The notes under the pieces were generated by a model, which saw only the letters and a program-made list of their open reading frames with translations, made no database searches and was not told the DNA's origin. A DNA stretch of 40,107 nucleotides from Verrucomicrobiaceae bacterium (GTDB taxonomy: Bacteria > Verrucomicrobiota > Verrucomicrobiia > Verrucomicrobiales > Akkermansiaceae): contig JAPOLH010000003.1 of the NCBI GenBank assembly GCA_029977225.1, forward strand, positions 1 through 40,107, written 5' to 3'. Of this stretch, positions 8,981-18,728 are shown piece after piece. Both the position numbers and the translations under genes were made by a program. The first letter of the stretch is position 1. Each line of letters opens with the position of its first letter.

Positions 8981-10435
8981 ATGGCGGATATTTCACTCGG
9001 ATTGTCATTTGATGATGTCTTGCTGGTGCCGGCCCTTAGCTCGGTTTTGCCAGGAGAAGCGGATCTTTCGACTTTGCTTGCGGAGGGGATTCCTTTGTCC
9101 CTTCCGGTGGTTTCGGCGGCAATGGACACGGTTTCAGAGCATGATCTTGCGATTGCCTTGGCTCGCGAGGGCGGCATGGGAGTGATTCACCGGGCCTGCC
9201 CGATCGACGAGCAAATCGTGATGGTTTCACGGGTCAAGCGTTCGGAAAACGCGGTGATCCTCAAGCCGCACACCGTGCGCAAGGAGGACACCGTCGACCA
9301 TGTGCGCGAAATCATGGCGAAGAACGGATTTTCAGGGTTCCCGGTCATTGATGCAGAGGGCCACCTTGAAGGCATGGTCACTGGTCGCGACGTGCGCTAC
9401 TTGGATCGCACTGATGCGACGGTCGCCGATGTGATGACGCCCAAAGAGCGGTTGATTACCGCGCCGCCGACCACCAGCTTGGAAGAGGCGCGGAGGATTT
9501 TGTATCAGAATCGTATTGAGAAACTTCCGCTTGTTGATGCGAATGGAAAACTCGCGGGACTGATCACTGGTTCGGACATCGAGAAGCGCGTCACCTTTAC
9601 CCAAGCGGCAAAAGACGCCAATGGTCGCCTGCGTTGTGGTGCGGCGGTGGGTGTGGGCCCGGATTGCATTGATCGTGGCAAGGCGCTGATCGAGGCCGGT
9701 GCGGATGCATTGTTCATTGATGCGGCGACGGGTCACACGCGTCATGTCATGGGAGTGATTGAAAAACTTCGGAGTCTTTCGGCCGTGCCGGTCGTGGCGG
9801 GCAATGTTGTGACCGAGCAGGGTGCTCGCGATTTGGTGAAAGCGGGTGCAAATGCGATCAAGGTTGGCGTTGGCCCCGGTTCAATTTGCACGACGCGTGT
9901 GATTTCCGGTGTGGGCATGCCGCAATTCACGGCAATCCGCAATGTGGCCGATCACTGTCGCGAGAATGGTGTGAAGGTCATCGCCGATGGTGGCATTCGT
10001 TATTCTGGCGACATCGTTAAGGCACTGGCAGCGGGTGCGGACTTGGTGATGCTTGGATCGCTGCTTGCGGGCACGCGTGAGAGCCCGGGCCAGACGGTTC
10101 ATTTCCAAGGTCGTCGATTCAAAACCTATCGTGGTATGGGATCGATTGGTGCGATGCAAAAAGGCGCGGGCGATCGCTATGGTCAGAACAGCTCGGGCAA
10201 GCTCGTTGCCGAGGGAGTCGAGGGACGCGTGCCATACAAGGGTCCGCTCTCGGATGTCATTTTCCAACTCATGGGCGGGCTCAAATCCGGCATGGGATAT
10301 GTCGGGGCTTCAAACTTGAGTGAGCTTCGCGAACGCGCGCAGTTCACGCGTATCACTGCAGGTGGTCTCCGCGAGAGCCATGTGCATGACATCGTCATCA
10401 CCGAAGAACCAACGAACTATCAGCCGATCGGTTGA
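8981..10435 (+). CDS. guaB: IMP dehydrogenase
   Basis: [24 protein letters not shown]-type region, [55 protein letters not shown]. Start trimmed to ATG at 8981. Confidence 0.96.
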   Translation: MADISLGLSFDDVLLVPALSSVLPGEADLSTLLAEGIPLSLPVVSAAMDTVSEHDLAIALAREGGMGVIHRACPIDEQIVMVSRVKRSENAVILKPHTVRKEDTVDHVREIMAKNGFSGFPVIDAEGHLEGMVTGRDVRYLDRTDATVADVMTPKERLITAPPTTSLEEARRILYQNRIEKLPLVDANGKLAGLITGSDIEKRVTFTQAAKDANGRLRCGAAVGVGPDCIDRGKALIEAGADALFIDAATGHTRHVMGVIEKLRSLSAVPVVAGNVVTEQGARDLVKAGANAIKVGVGPGSICTTRVISGVGMPQFTAIRNVADHCRENGVKVIADGGIRYSGDIVKALAAGADLVMLGSLLAGTRESPGQTVHFQGRRFKTYRGMGSIGAMQKGAGDRYGQNSSGKLVAEGVEGRVPYKGPLSDVIFQLMGGLKSGMGYVGASNLSELRERAQFTRITAGGLRESHVHDIVITEEPTNYQPIG

Positions 10436-10478
10436 TAGTTGATCTTAAAATTTTAACACACATTTCATTTATATTTCG

Positions 10479-12002
10479 ATGCACGACAGCGACCATGTGG
10501 CAGTGATAGATTTTGGTTCCCAGTACACGCAGCTCATTGTGCGGCGGGTACGGGAACTGGGTTTTTTCGCGAAACTTTATGCGATTGAGGATTTTCCCGA
10601 GATCGGAAAACCCGGGGCGATCATCCTTTCGGGCGGGCCAAAGAGCACCAGCGAGGCTGATGCGCCGGATCTGGATTTCGAAGCACTCAAAGCCTTCGGG
10701 GTGCCGGTGCTAGGTGTTTGCTATGGCATGCAATTGCTCAACATCAAGTTTGGCGGAACGGTTGAAGCCAGCAACCGACGTGAGTATGGTCCGGCCAATC
10801 TTTTTCCCAGCGAATGTAAAGGGCTGTACGAAGGGATTTCCAGTTCTTCGCAGGTTTGGATGAGCCATTCCGACACCGTCAAGGTGCTGCCCGATGGTGC
10901 GAAGGTGCTTGCGACCAATCAACATGGAACGCCGGTTTCGCTACAATGGCATGACAGGTTTTTTGGCATCCAGTTTCACCCGGAGGTGACTCATAGCCAC
11001 GAGGGCTTGCGAATCCTCCACAATTTCCTGCTCAACGCAAAAAATCTGCTGCCGTTTCGGATCGATGACTTCAAGCGTGAGATCATCGACGGCATTCGAG
11101 AAAAGGTTGGCAACAAACAGATCGTATGCGGCGTTTCCGGTGGTGTCGACAGCACGGTGCTGGCGGTGCTATTGCACGAAGCCGGGGCCAACATCCGCGC
11201 AATTTTTGTCGATCACGGCTTGATGCGCAAAGACGAGGGCGAGGAGGTTCGCAACAACTTCCACCGCATGGGCGTGCCGATCGAGACGGTCGATTGTTCC
11301 GAGCGTTTCATGACGGCGCTGGATGGCGTCGATGATCCGGAGAAAAAGCGTGTGATCATTGGGAACCTGTTCATCGATGTGTTTTGGGACGCGGTCGGTG
11401 ATGCCGAAATGCTCGCTCAAGGAACGCTTTATCCGGATGTCATTGAGAGCGCATCGAACGCTCGATCGAAGGCCTCGAAGATCAAGACCCACCACAACCG
11501 TGTTGACCGAATTCTTGAACTGCAGGCACAAGGCAAGGTGCTTGAGCCGCTTGCGGAGCTCTTCAAGGATGAGGTTCGTGCGCTCGGTGCTTCCTTGGGA
11601 ATCCCGCACGACATTTTGCATCGTCATCCATTTCCCGGTCCGGGTCTTGCGGTGCGCTGCCCGGGCGTGATCACCGAGGATCGTCTGCGGATCATCCGCG
11701 AGTGCGACGCTATTTTCATCGGCAAGCTCAAGGAGCACGGCTGGTACGAACGCGTGTGGCAGGCTTATGCCGGCTTGATCCCCGTGAAAACCGTCGGGGT
11801 CAAGGGCGACGAACGCAGCTACGAGTGGGCGATATCACTGCGTGCGGTGGTGTCAGAGGATGCCATGACTGCCGACTGGGTCGAGCTCCCGCCGCAATTG
11901 CTGCGCGAGACCAGTCATCGCATTCTCAACGAAGTGAAGGGAATCAACCGCGTGCTATACGATATCTCGACCAAGCCGCCAGCAAGTATCGAGTGGGAGT
12001 GA
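10479..12002 (+). CDS. guaA: GMP synthase (glutamine-hydrolysing)
   Basis: VAVIDFGSQYTQLIVRRVRELG, GVPVLGVCYGMQLL, FGIQFHPEVTHS, VCGVSGGVDSTVLAVLLHEA, KTHHNRV, HPFPGPGLAVRCPG. Confidence 0.97.
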   Translation: MHDSDHVAVIDFGSQYTQLIVRRVRELGFFAKLYAIEDFPEIGKPGAIILSGGPKSTSEADAPDLDFEALKAFGVPVLGVCYGMQLLNIKFGGTVEASNRREYGPANLFPSECKGLYEGISSSSQVWMSHSDTVKVLPDGAKVLATNQHGTPVSLQWHDRFFGIQFHPEVTHSHEGLRILHNFLLNAKNLLPFRIDDFKREIIDGIREKVGNKQIVCGVSGGVDSTVLAVLLHEAGANIRAIFVDHGLMRKDEGEEVRNNFHRMGVPIETVDCSERFMTALDGVDDPEKKRVIIGNLFIDVFWDAVGDAEMLAQGTLYPDVIESASNARSKASKIKTHHNRVDRILELQAQGKVLEPLAELFKDEVRALGASLGIPHDILHRHPFPGPGLAVRCPGVITEDRLRIIRECDAIFIGKLKEHGWYERVWQAYAGLIPVKTVGVKGDERSYEWAISLRAVVSEDAMTADWVELPPQLLRETSHRILNEVKGINRVLYDISTKPPASIEWE

Positions 12003-12025
12003 TTTTTTGGATTTCGCGCCGCTAT

Positions 12026-12058
12026 AAAAAAGCACGACTGTTATGTCGTGCTTTTTTG
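12026..12058. terminator. Rho-independent, probably bidirectional terminator between convergent guaA and dedA-like genes
   Basis: aaaaaagcacgac-tgttat-gtcgtgctttttt hairpin with A-tract and T-tract. Confidence 0.9.
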
Positions 12059-12098
12059 TTTGTTTAAAAATTGAAGATATTTGCCAGAACGACTTTCC

Positions 12099-12740
12099 TT
12101 ATTTCTCTGGACGTTTGTATTTCGCACGGAGGATTTCGATCACCATGGGAAGGAGTGAGAAAGCGATGATGCCGAGGACGACGAGTTCGAAGTTTTTCTT
12201 CACGATCGGGATGTTGCCAAAGAACCAACCGGCGGGGAGGATCGTGACGACCCAGAGGATGGCGCCGATCACATTGAAGAACATGAAGCGTTTGTAATCC
12301 ATGTTGCCGGTGCCCGCGACGAAGGGGGCGAATGTGCGGATGATCGGAACAAAGCGGGCGATGATGATGGTTTTGCCGCCGTAGCGTTGGTAGAATTCGT
12401 TGGTTTTTTCGATGTGCGATGGCTTCACAATTTTCGGGAAGGTCCGCATCATCCAAGAGCCAAATTTTTTTCCGATCCAGTAGTTCACTGTGTCGCCGAT
12501 GATCGCAGCAACGAGGATGATGAGGCCGGCGAGCCAGATGTTGAGCCCGGACAAGGGGTCGGCTGCCATGGCGCCGACGGCGAAAAGCAGTGAATCGCCG
12601 GGCAGGAAGGGGGTGATGACGAGGCCAGTCTCGCAAAAGATGATGAGAAAGAGGAGCCCGTAGACCAGCGAACCGTAGGTGCTGGTGAAGGTCGTGAGGT
12701 GCTCCTGGATGTGGAGGATGAAGTCGATCGTTTCTTTCAT
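12099..12740 (-). CDS. DedA family (VTT domain) membrane protein
   Basis: IIFCETGLVITPFLPGDSLLFAVGAMA, GDTVNYWIGKKFG, FYQRYGGKTIIIARFVPIIRTFAPFVAGTGNM. Confidence 0.92.
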   Translation of the reverse strand: MKETIDFILHIQEHLTTFTSTYGSLVYGLLFLIIFCETGLVITPFLPGDSLLFAVGAMAADPLSGLNIWLAGLIILVAAIIGDTVNYWIGKKFGSWMMRTFPKIVKPSHIEKTNEFYQRYGGKTIIIARFVPIIRTFAPFVAGTGNMDYKRFMFFNVIGAILWVVTILPAGWFFGNIPIVKKNFELVVLGIIAFSLLPMVIEILRAKYKRPEK

Positions 12741-12743
12741 GGC

Positions 12744-13754
12744 TTAGCTGGATTCGGGGCGAGGGTCGCGATTGAGAAGATCGTGCATCGCGGTCGCGGC
12801 CTGTTTGTTTTCGTAGAGGACCGAATAAACCGCGTCGAGGATGGGAGTGCGGACGCCAGCCTTGCGGGCGGCGCCATGGATGGAGAGCGTGTTGGGCACG
12901 CCTTCGGCGACCATGCCGAGGGATTGAACGGCTTGATCGAGCGATTGGCCTTTGCCAAGGGCGAGGCCAACGCGGTGGTTGCGCGAGTGCTCAGAGAAGC
13001 AGGTGACGATTAGGTCGCCGACGCCGGAGAGGCCTGCAAATGTTTCGGGGTTGCCGCCAAGGGCGGTGCCGAGTCGAGTCATCTCAGCGAGGGCGCGGGT
13101 GACGAGAGCGGCGACCGCGTTATCGCCAAGGCCGAGGCCATGGGCCATGCCAGCGGCAATCGCGTAAACATTTTTTACCGCGCCGCCGATTTCAGCACCG
13201 GCAATGTCGGTGCTGGTGTAGGAGCGAAAGTGCGGGAGGGTGAAGAGTTGTTGGAGTTCGGAGGCAAGCTGAGCGTCTTCCGAAGCGATGACTGCGCAGG
13301 TTACGAGATCATTGGCGATCTCCTCTGCGTGGTTGGGTCCAGTGAGTACGGCGATTGGGTTGTGGGGAAAAATTTCGCGCAGGATTTCGCTCATGCGCTC
13401 GCCGGTGTTGCGCTCGATGCCTTTCGCACAGGTGAGCAATGGCACATCGTTGGAAATTCCAGCGGCCTTGAGTTTTTCCGCCTCACTGCGAATCGCGAGG
13501 GTCGGCACGGCAAAGATGACGAGCGGATGGCTGATCGCTTCGCGGTGGTCGGTGGTGGCGCGGACGTGCGAGGCCAGCTGAACCTCGGTGAGGTACTTTG
13601 GATTGCGGTGATCACGGTTGATGCCTTCGGCGCATGATGGCTCGTTGGAGACGAGAACGATCGATTCAAGCTTTGGCGTGAGAAGTTTTGCCAAAGAGGT
13701 GCCCAGAGAGCCCGCGCCGAGAATGGCGGCCGATGTGATGGAGTGAATGGCCAT
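12744..13754 (-). CDS. gpsA: NAD(P)H-dependent glycerol-3-phosphate dehydrogenase
   Basis: AILGAGSLGTSLAKLL, TGPNHAEEIAND, TDIAGAEIGGAVKNVYAIAAGMAHGLGLGDNAVAALVTRALAEM, FAGLSGVGDLIVTCFSEHSRNHRVGLALGKG. Confidence 0.95.
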   Translation of the reverse strand: MAIHSITSAAILGAGSLGTSLAKLLTPKLESIVLVSNEPSCAEGINRDHRNPKYLTEVQLASHVRATTDHREAISHPLVIFAVPTLAIRSEAEKLKAAGISNDVPLLTCAKGIERNTGERMSEILREIFPHNPIAVLTGPNHAEEIANDLVTCAVIASEDAQLASELQQLFTLPHFRSYTSTDIAGAEIGGAVKNVYAIAAGMAHGLGLGDNAVAALVTRALAEMTRLGTALGGNPETFAGLSGVGDLIVTCFSEHSRNHRVGLALGKGQSLDQAVQSLGMVAEGVPNTLSIHGAARKAGVRTPILDAVYSVLYENKQAATAMHDLLNRDPRPESS

Positions 13755-13789
13755 GGATGCGTTGAATGGACGGTGCGCAGTATTTTGTC

Positions 13790-14491
13790 TTAAGCGGATT
13801 TTTTACCAAAGCGGTGTTCGGTGCCATCCATGAGTCGCCGGAAATTCACGCGATGTTTCCACACGGCGAGAATTGCGATGACGATGGTGAACGCGAGCAA
13901 TGGTTTGTTCCATGTGCCGTCCTGGATGCGGCCATGATGCCATGATCCCCAGAGCGTGAGAAAGGGCAGCGATACTGCTGCGCCGACGCTGGCGACAGAG
14001 ACATAGCGCGTGGTGATGAATAGTAGGCCCCAGATTGCGAGTAAGATAATTACTGCAAAGGGCATCAGCGCGAGCAGAACGCCTCCGGATGTGGCGATGC
14101 CCTTGCCGCCCTTGAAGTTTACCCATGGCGAATAATTGTGACCGAGCACCGCGCAGAGGGCGGCGATGACATGGGTGATTTGGGCCTTCATGGCCGAAGC
14201 GGCGGGTAATTCCATGACCCATGATTCTGGCAATCCAAGCGGGATGCCCGGTGCTCGGCCTGCGATCTGGATGAAGTTGATGGCGAGTACCACTGGGATG
14301 AAACCTTTCAACACATCGAGCAAGAGGCAGGCGTAGCCGTATTTTTTGCCAACGACTCGCAGCACATTGGTAGCGCCGATGTTGCCGGATCCGTGCTCGC
14401 GGATGTTGATGCCTTTGGCTTTGGAAATGATCAGCCCGAAGGGTATCGAGCCGAGCAGGAAGGCGAGAATAGGGCAGAACCAGAGTTGCAT
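13790..14491 (-). CDS. plsY: Acyl-phosphate glycerol-3-phosphate acyltransferase
   Basis: FLLGSIPFGLIISKAKGINIREHGSGNIGATNVLRVVGKKYGYACLLLDVLKGFIPV, VLGHNYSPWVNFKGGKGIATSGG. Start trimmed to MQLWFCPIL. Confidence 0.94.
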   Translation of the reverse strand: MQLWFCPILAFLLGSIPFGLIISKAKGINIREHGSGNIGATNVLRVVGKKYGYACLLLDVLKGFIPVVLAINFIQIAGRAPGIPLGLPESWVMELPAASAMKAQITHVIAALCAVLGHNYSPWVNFKGGKGIATSGGVLLALMPFAVIILLAIWGLLFITTRYVSVASVGAAVSLPFLTLWGSWHHGRIQDGTWNKPLLAFTIVIAILAVWKHRVNFRRLMDGTEHRFGKKSA

Positions 14492-14543
14492 CAAGGTGGG
14501 TGAGGCGGATGAATCGAAGGGTAGCCTAGCGGAGCATGAGTGC

Positions 14544-15161
14544 TTATTCGAGCGTGGCGCTGAGGATCGTGACGGCGGTGTTGGGCACATCTTCGGCGGG
14601 CATTTCGATGGCATCGCCGGTGGCCGGGTGGAGCATTTTCATTTTGCCGATGCCAGTTGCTGAGGACTTGATCTTGTCGACCACCTCCATGCCTTCGACG
14701 ACCGATCCGAAGACCGCGTAGCCACCGTTGCTTGGGTAGTCTAGCATCGCGTTGTTTTGAACGTTGATAAAAAATTGGGCTTTCGCGCTGTTGGGGTCGT
14801 TGGTGCGGGCCATGGCGATCGTCCCTCGGGTGTTTTTAAGTCCGTTTTTGCCTTCGTTGATAATGGGCTTGCCGGCTGGTTTCTCGACGAGGGCGCCGTC
14901 CTTCGATTCAAAGCCACCACCCTGGATCATGAAACCATCGATGACGCGGTGGAAGACTGTGCCGTCGTAGTGTTTCTTTTTCACATAATCGACAAAGTTG
15001 GCGACGGTGACCGGGGCTTTGTCTTTGTTGAGTTCGAGAACGATGTCGCCGTGATTGGTCTTGAGGCGGACCTTGGTGGTGGGTTTGACGGTTTTTTCTG
15101 CATCGGCGAAAACCGTGAGCGGAGCGAGCAAGGCGAGGAGAAAGGTGATGGTGCGTTTCAT
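14544..15161 (-). CDS. Secreted cyclophilin-type peptidyl-prolyl cis-trans isomerase
   Basis: Signal peptide [72 protein letters not shown]...AKAQFFINV. Confidence 0.94.
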   Translation of the reverse strand: MKRTITFLLALLAPLTVFADAEKTVKPTTKVRLKTNHGDIVLELNKDKAPVTVANFVDYVKKKHYDGTVFHRVIDGFMIQGGGFESKDGALVEKPAGKPIINEGKNGLKNTRGTIAMARTNDPNSAKAQFFINVQNNAMLDYPSNGGYAVFGSVVEGMEVVDKIKSSATGIGKMKMLHPATGDAIEMPAEDVPNTAVTILSATLE

Positions 15162-15341
15162 CGGGTCGATTTCTAGCTGAGGCCTGAGTGCAGGACAAGG
15201 AATGAGTTCCGATGGGGGGCGATGTGGAAATCTTAGGATTATTCGTCTTCGCATGCATGCGCTCCGTGCATTTGGTTAACCATGGGAGGCCCTGAGCTAT
15301 GGCCAGAATAATTCCCAGAGAAAAGTCGCGTGTCCGCCGGT

Positions 15342-16895
15342 TCAGGCCGTGAAGGTATCCAGCGCAGGTCTTTCACCTAAATTTGCCTTTGCTTTGCCGT
15401 TGGCGTTGAGGTGAGTGAGGCAGTGGTGAACATCCTCTGGGTCGGCATGGATTGCGCTGGCGATTTGTTCGGCTGTTTGTGGCGATGCCGTGAGCTTGGC
15501 TGCAACATGCTTGAGTGTGTCGAGAAAGACTCCTGCGGCTTTTTTGCCTGCTTCCACACCGGGTTGATGATAGGCGTTGATGTTGACCAACGAGGCGTAG
15601 AACGAGACCGCGCGTTCGAAGAGTGCGATGAGCAACCCGAGGTGAAAGGGGGTGACTTCCGGGATTGAGATCGTGTGCGACTTACGGCCGGATTCATGCA
15701 GTGCCTTTCGCGTTCCGCGCAGAAAACCTTGGAGGTAATCGGCAGATGTAGTGCTGGGCTCGACTTCGATGCTCTGGCCATCGCGGCCTTTACGAACTTC
15801 GATGAATGTGGCGAAAAAATTATTCACGCCGTCGCGCAATTGTTGGACATAGGCGTGTTGATCGGTGGATCCCTTGTTGCCATAGACCGCGATGCCTTGG
15901 TTTACCACCTTGCCATCGAGGTCGAGTTCTTTGCCAAGCGACTCCATGACGAGTTGCTGAAGGTATTTGGAAAACAGCACGAGCGAGTCCTTGTAAGGAA
16001 GGACGACCATGTCTTTTTCGCCTTTGCCATTGGTTGCGTGATGCCACGCGAGGGCCAACTGCATCGAGGCATTTGACATCACATCGGTCTTGCGTGTTTC
16101 CGCATCCATGGCGGCGGCGCCCGCGAGCAGATCATCGATATTGATGCCTTGAAGTGCTGCGGGCACGAGACCGACCGTGGATAGTAGTGAGGTGCGCCCA
16201 CCGACCCAGTCTTCCATGGGAAAAGTGGTGATGAACTTCTCTTCGGTCGCGTATTGGTGGAGCTTTGAATCGGTGCCGGTGACAGCAATCGAGTGTTTTC
16301 CAAAATTGAGTCCGGCAGCCTTCCATGCCGCTGCCGCTTCGAGCATGCCGTTGCGAGTTTCGGGGGTGCCGCCGGATTTTGAAATCACCAGCACGAGTGT
16401 ATGGGCTAGGCCAGATGGTTTGAGTTTTTCTAGGACCGCGTCGAAGCCCGCTGGATCGGTGTTATCGAAGAAAAAGATGGGCAGTTTGGCGTGGTTGCCG
16501 AGGGCTTCGGCGACGAGTTGCGGGCCGAGGGCGGAGCCGCCGATGCCGATGAGGAGAAGTTGTTTGAAGCGTGGGCCGGTGGGTGTGGCAATTTCGCTCG
16601 AGTGGATTTTTGAGGCGAATTTTTTCAGCTCGGCAAGTGGTTTGGTGATCGCATCGCGCAGTTCGGGTGTGGGTGCGAGATCGGCATTGCGCAGCCAATA
16701 GTGGCCGACGCGGCGGTTTTCATCGGGGTTGGCAATGGCGCCGGCTTCGAGTGACTTCATGTCATCGAAGGCCTTGTTGATTTTCGGCATCATCTTGGAG
16801 ATGAAGTCGGGAGAGATATCCATCAACGAGAGATCAAGGGAGAACCCGAGATGAGGGAGGCGCAGCAGCGATTGATTGTAGGATAGCCAAGACAT
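15342..16895 (-). CDS. pgi: Glucose-6-phosphate isomerase with C-terminal HTH-like extension
   Basis: LLLIGIGGSALGPQLVAEAL, VISKSGGTPETRNGML, GGRTSLLSTVGLVPAALQGIN, GNKGSTDQHAYVQQLRDGVNNFFATFIEV, YHQPGVEAGKKAA. Confidence 0.95.
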   Translation of the reverse strand: MSWLSYNQSLLRLPHLGFSLDLSLMDISPDFISKMMPKINKAFDDMKSLEAGAIANPDENRRVGHYWLRNADLAPTPELRDAITKPLAELKKFASKIHSSEIATPTGPRFKQLLLIGIGGSALGPQLVAEALGNHAKLPIFFFDNTDPAGFDAVLEKLKPSGLAHTLVLVISKSGGTPETRNGMLEAAAAWKAAGLNFGKHSIAVTGTDSKLHQYATEEKFITTFPMEDWVGGRTSLLSTVGLVPAALQGINIDDLLAGAAAMDAETRKTDVMSNASMQLALAWHHATNGKGEKDMVVLPYKDSLVLFSKYLQQLVMESLGKELDLDGKVVNQGIAVYGNKGSTDQHAYVQQLRDGVNNFFATFIEVRKGRDGQSIEVEPSTTSADYLQGFLRGTRKALHESGRKSHTISIPEVTPFHLGLLIALFERAVSFYASLVNINAYHQPGVEAGKKAAGVFLDTLKHVAAKLTASPQTAEQIASAIHADPEDVHHCLTHLNANGKAKANLGERPALDTFTA

Positions 16896-16908
16896 CGTGT
16901 GAGAGGGA

Positions 16909-17844
16909 TTAGGCTTTTGATTGTTCGAGCATGCGGAGCAGCGGTGCTTCAGCGCGTTTGCGGATGGATTCCTCCATTTCGACTCGAGGCGAAAGGTTGG
17001 CGAGGCAGTCGCGAAGTTTTTGGAGGGTGTTCATTTTCATGTAGTGGCATTCGGCGCAGGCGCAGCGGTCGGTTGGACCTGGGATGAGGTTTTTGTCGGG
17101 GCACTCTTTGCGCAGGCGGTGAAGCATGCCGCTTTCGGTGACCACGATGATGTTTTTGACCGGCGCGTTTTTGCAGTAGTCGACCATTTTTTCCGTCGAG
17201 CAGACTTCATCGGCGAGGAGCCTGACCGCTTGGGGGCACTCTGGGTGAGCGACAACGAGGGCATCGGGATACTCCGATTTGATGCGTTGGATCGATTCGC
17301 GGGTGAACTCGACATGGACATAACAGTTGCCTTTCCAGAGGTCCATTTTGCGGCCGGTTTGTTCTATGACCCAAGCGCCGAGGTTTTCATCGGGTACGAA
17401 AAGGATGGGTCGGTCCTTCGGTGCTTGATTGACGATTTTCACCGCGTTGCCTGAGGTGCAGATCACATCGCAGAGTGCTTTCACCGCGCCGGAGCAATTG
17501 ATGTAGGCGATGACATAATAGTTCTTTTCCTTGTTGGCGCTGATGAATGCTTCGAGTTGCTCGGCTGGGCATGATTGCTCGAGCGAGCAGCCTGCATCCT
17601 TGTCGGGGAGCACGACAATTTTCTCCGGGTTCACGATCTTGGCAGTTTCGGCCATGAAGTGAACGCCGCAGAATGCGATCACATCGGCGTTGGTTTCCTT
17701 GGCATGGTATGCGAGGCCGAGTGAGTCGCCGACGTAATCCGCTACATCCTGGATCTCCGCCGATTGGTAGTTGTGGGCGAGGATGACCGCGTTGCGCGAT
17801 TTTTTGAGGTCGAGAATTTCCTGTTTGAGATCGAGTGAGGTCAT
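16909..17844 (-). CDS. nadA: Quinolinate synthase
   Basis: NAVILAHNYQSAEIQDVADYVGDSLGLAYHAKETNADVIAFCGVHFMAETAKIVNPEKIVVLPD, VVAHPECPQAVRLLADEVCSTEKMV, CAECHYMKMNTLQKLRDCL. Confidence 0.96.
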   Translation of the reverse strand: MTSLDLKQEILDLKKSRNAVILAHNYQSAEIQDVADYVGDSLGLAYHAKETNADVIAFCGVHFMAETAKIVNPEKIVVLPDKDAGCSLEQSCPAEQLEAFISANKEKNYYVIAYINCSGAVKALCDVICTSGNAVKIVNQAPKDRPILFVPDENLGAWVIEQTGRKMDLWKGNCYVHVEFTRESIQRIKSEYPDALVVAHPECPQAVRLLADEVCSTEKMVDYCKNAPVKNIIVVTESGMLHRLRKECPDKNLIPGPTDRCACAECHYMKMNTLQKLRDCLANLSPRVEMEESIRKRAEAPLLRMLEQSKA

Positions 17845-18695
17845 CGGTATACTGGCATGCTTTGTGTTTCGTTGGCTTGGGTGGAATCGCCATTAATGAT
17901 TTCCACGGTGCCGAAATGGTGGGCGCCGGATTTTACCACGAGAGAGCTTGTGCGGACAAGTCCGTGAAATTGCGCGCGCTTTTCGAGTGATACCGTACCG
18001 GAGCAGGTGAGTTGCCCACGCACATTGCCATTGATGCAGGCGGACTCCGCGATGACGGAGCTGAGAAATTCGACACGTGAGCCCTTTTCGACAAGGAGTC
18101 GGCGGCAGTGGATGGGGTGGTTGAATTTCGCGTGTGATCGGATCACCAAGTCGCCGGTGCAGTGAATGGGGCAATGAACACTGCCCATTACGATGAGGTC
18201 ATGGCAATCGAGGCTGGCGGCATTGAAGTTGCCGTTTTTGCGAATTGTCACATTGCCGCAGGTTTTGATGCTGCGATCGCAAAGCGTGTTGATTTCGTGA
18301 TCGAGCAGGCTGAGGTAGCTGCAGCATTTCGGGCACTGGCTCGATTGGGAGTCGCCGGCTACCTTGAAGTGGTGCTGGCAGGCGAAGCAGGTGAGTTCGC
18401 GCGGTGGGGATGGAGGGTTGAGAAATTGCAGCAGGATTTCCCTAAAGCTAGGTTTGGGAGGTGCTGGTGCAGTCGCTTCGAGTGTCTTGCGCGGTGTTTC
18501 CGGCGGCTCTTCCTGCGGTGATTTTGCGATGCGCGCGGTGGTGGTTTGCCGGGCGACGCCCTTGCCGTTGGTCACGCTGATGCCAGACCTGCAATTACGG
18601 CATTGGGTCGAGACCACCATCGCTGGCTCCTGCTGGGAGTGCCCGCATTCCGGGCATTCGATGCGGATGCGATGGCGCTGAGGCTCATCGGCCAT
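17841..18695 (-). CDS. Double zinc-ribbon plus bactofilin-like (polymer-forming) protein
   Basis: CPEC-x14-CRNC and CFAC-x14-CPKC motifs, then bactofilin-like repeats (SVHCPIHCTGDLVIRSHAKFNHPIHCRRLLVEKGSRVEFLSSVIAESACINGNVRGQLTCSGTVSLEKRAQFHGLVRTSSLVVKSGAHHFGTVEI). ATGA overlap with nadA start. Confidence 0.75.
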   Translation of the reverse strand: MADEPQRHRIRIECPECGHSQQEPAMVVSTQCRNCRSGISVTNGKGVARQTTTARIAKSPQEEPPETPRKTLEATAPAPPKPSFREILLQFLNPPSPPRELTCFACQHHFKVAGDSQSSQCPKCCSYLSLLDHEINTLCDRSIKTCGNVTIRKNGNFNAASLDCHDLIVMGSVHCPIHCTGDLVIRSHAKFNHPIHCRRLLVEKGSRVEFLSSVIAESACINGNVRGQLTCSGTVSLEKRAQFHGLVRTSSLVVKSGAHHFGTVEIINGDSTQANETQSMPVYR

Positions 18696-18728
18696 TGCGT
18701 CTGGTGCAGGTGTTGAGAGGGCTCAAGA

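Noticed and set aside
10436-10478. AT-rich guaB-guaA spacer as a promoter or riboswitch
   Set aside because: Only 43 nt, with no convincing -35/-10 pair or structured aptamer; probably an operon spacer.
15162-15341. 180-nt spacer between the cyclophilin gene and pgi as an ncRNA candidate
   Set aside because: No strong hairpin plus T-tract or known motif was visible; cannot be supported without comparative data.
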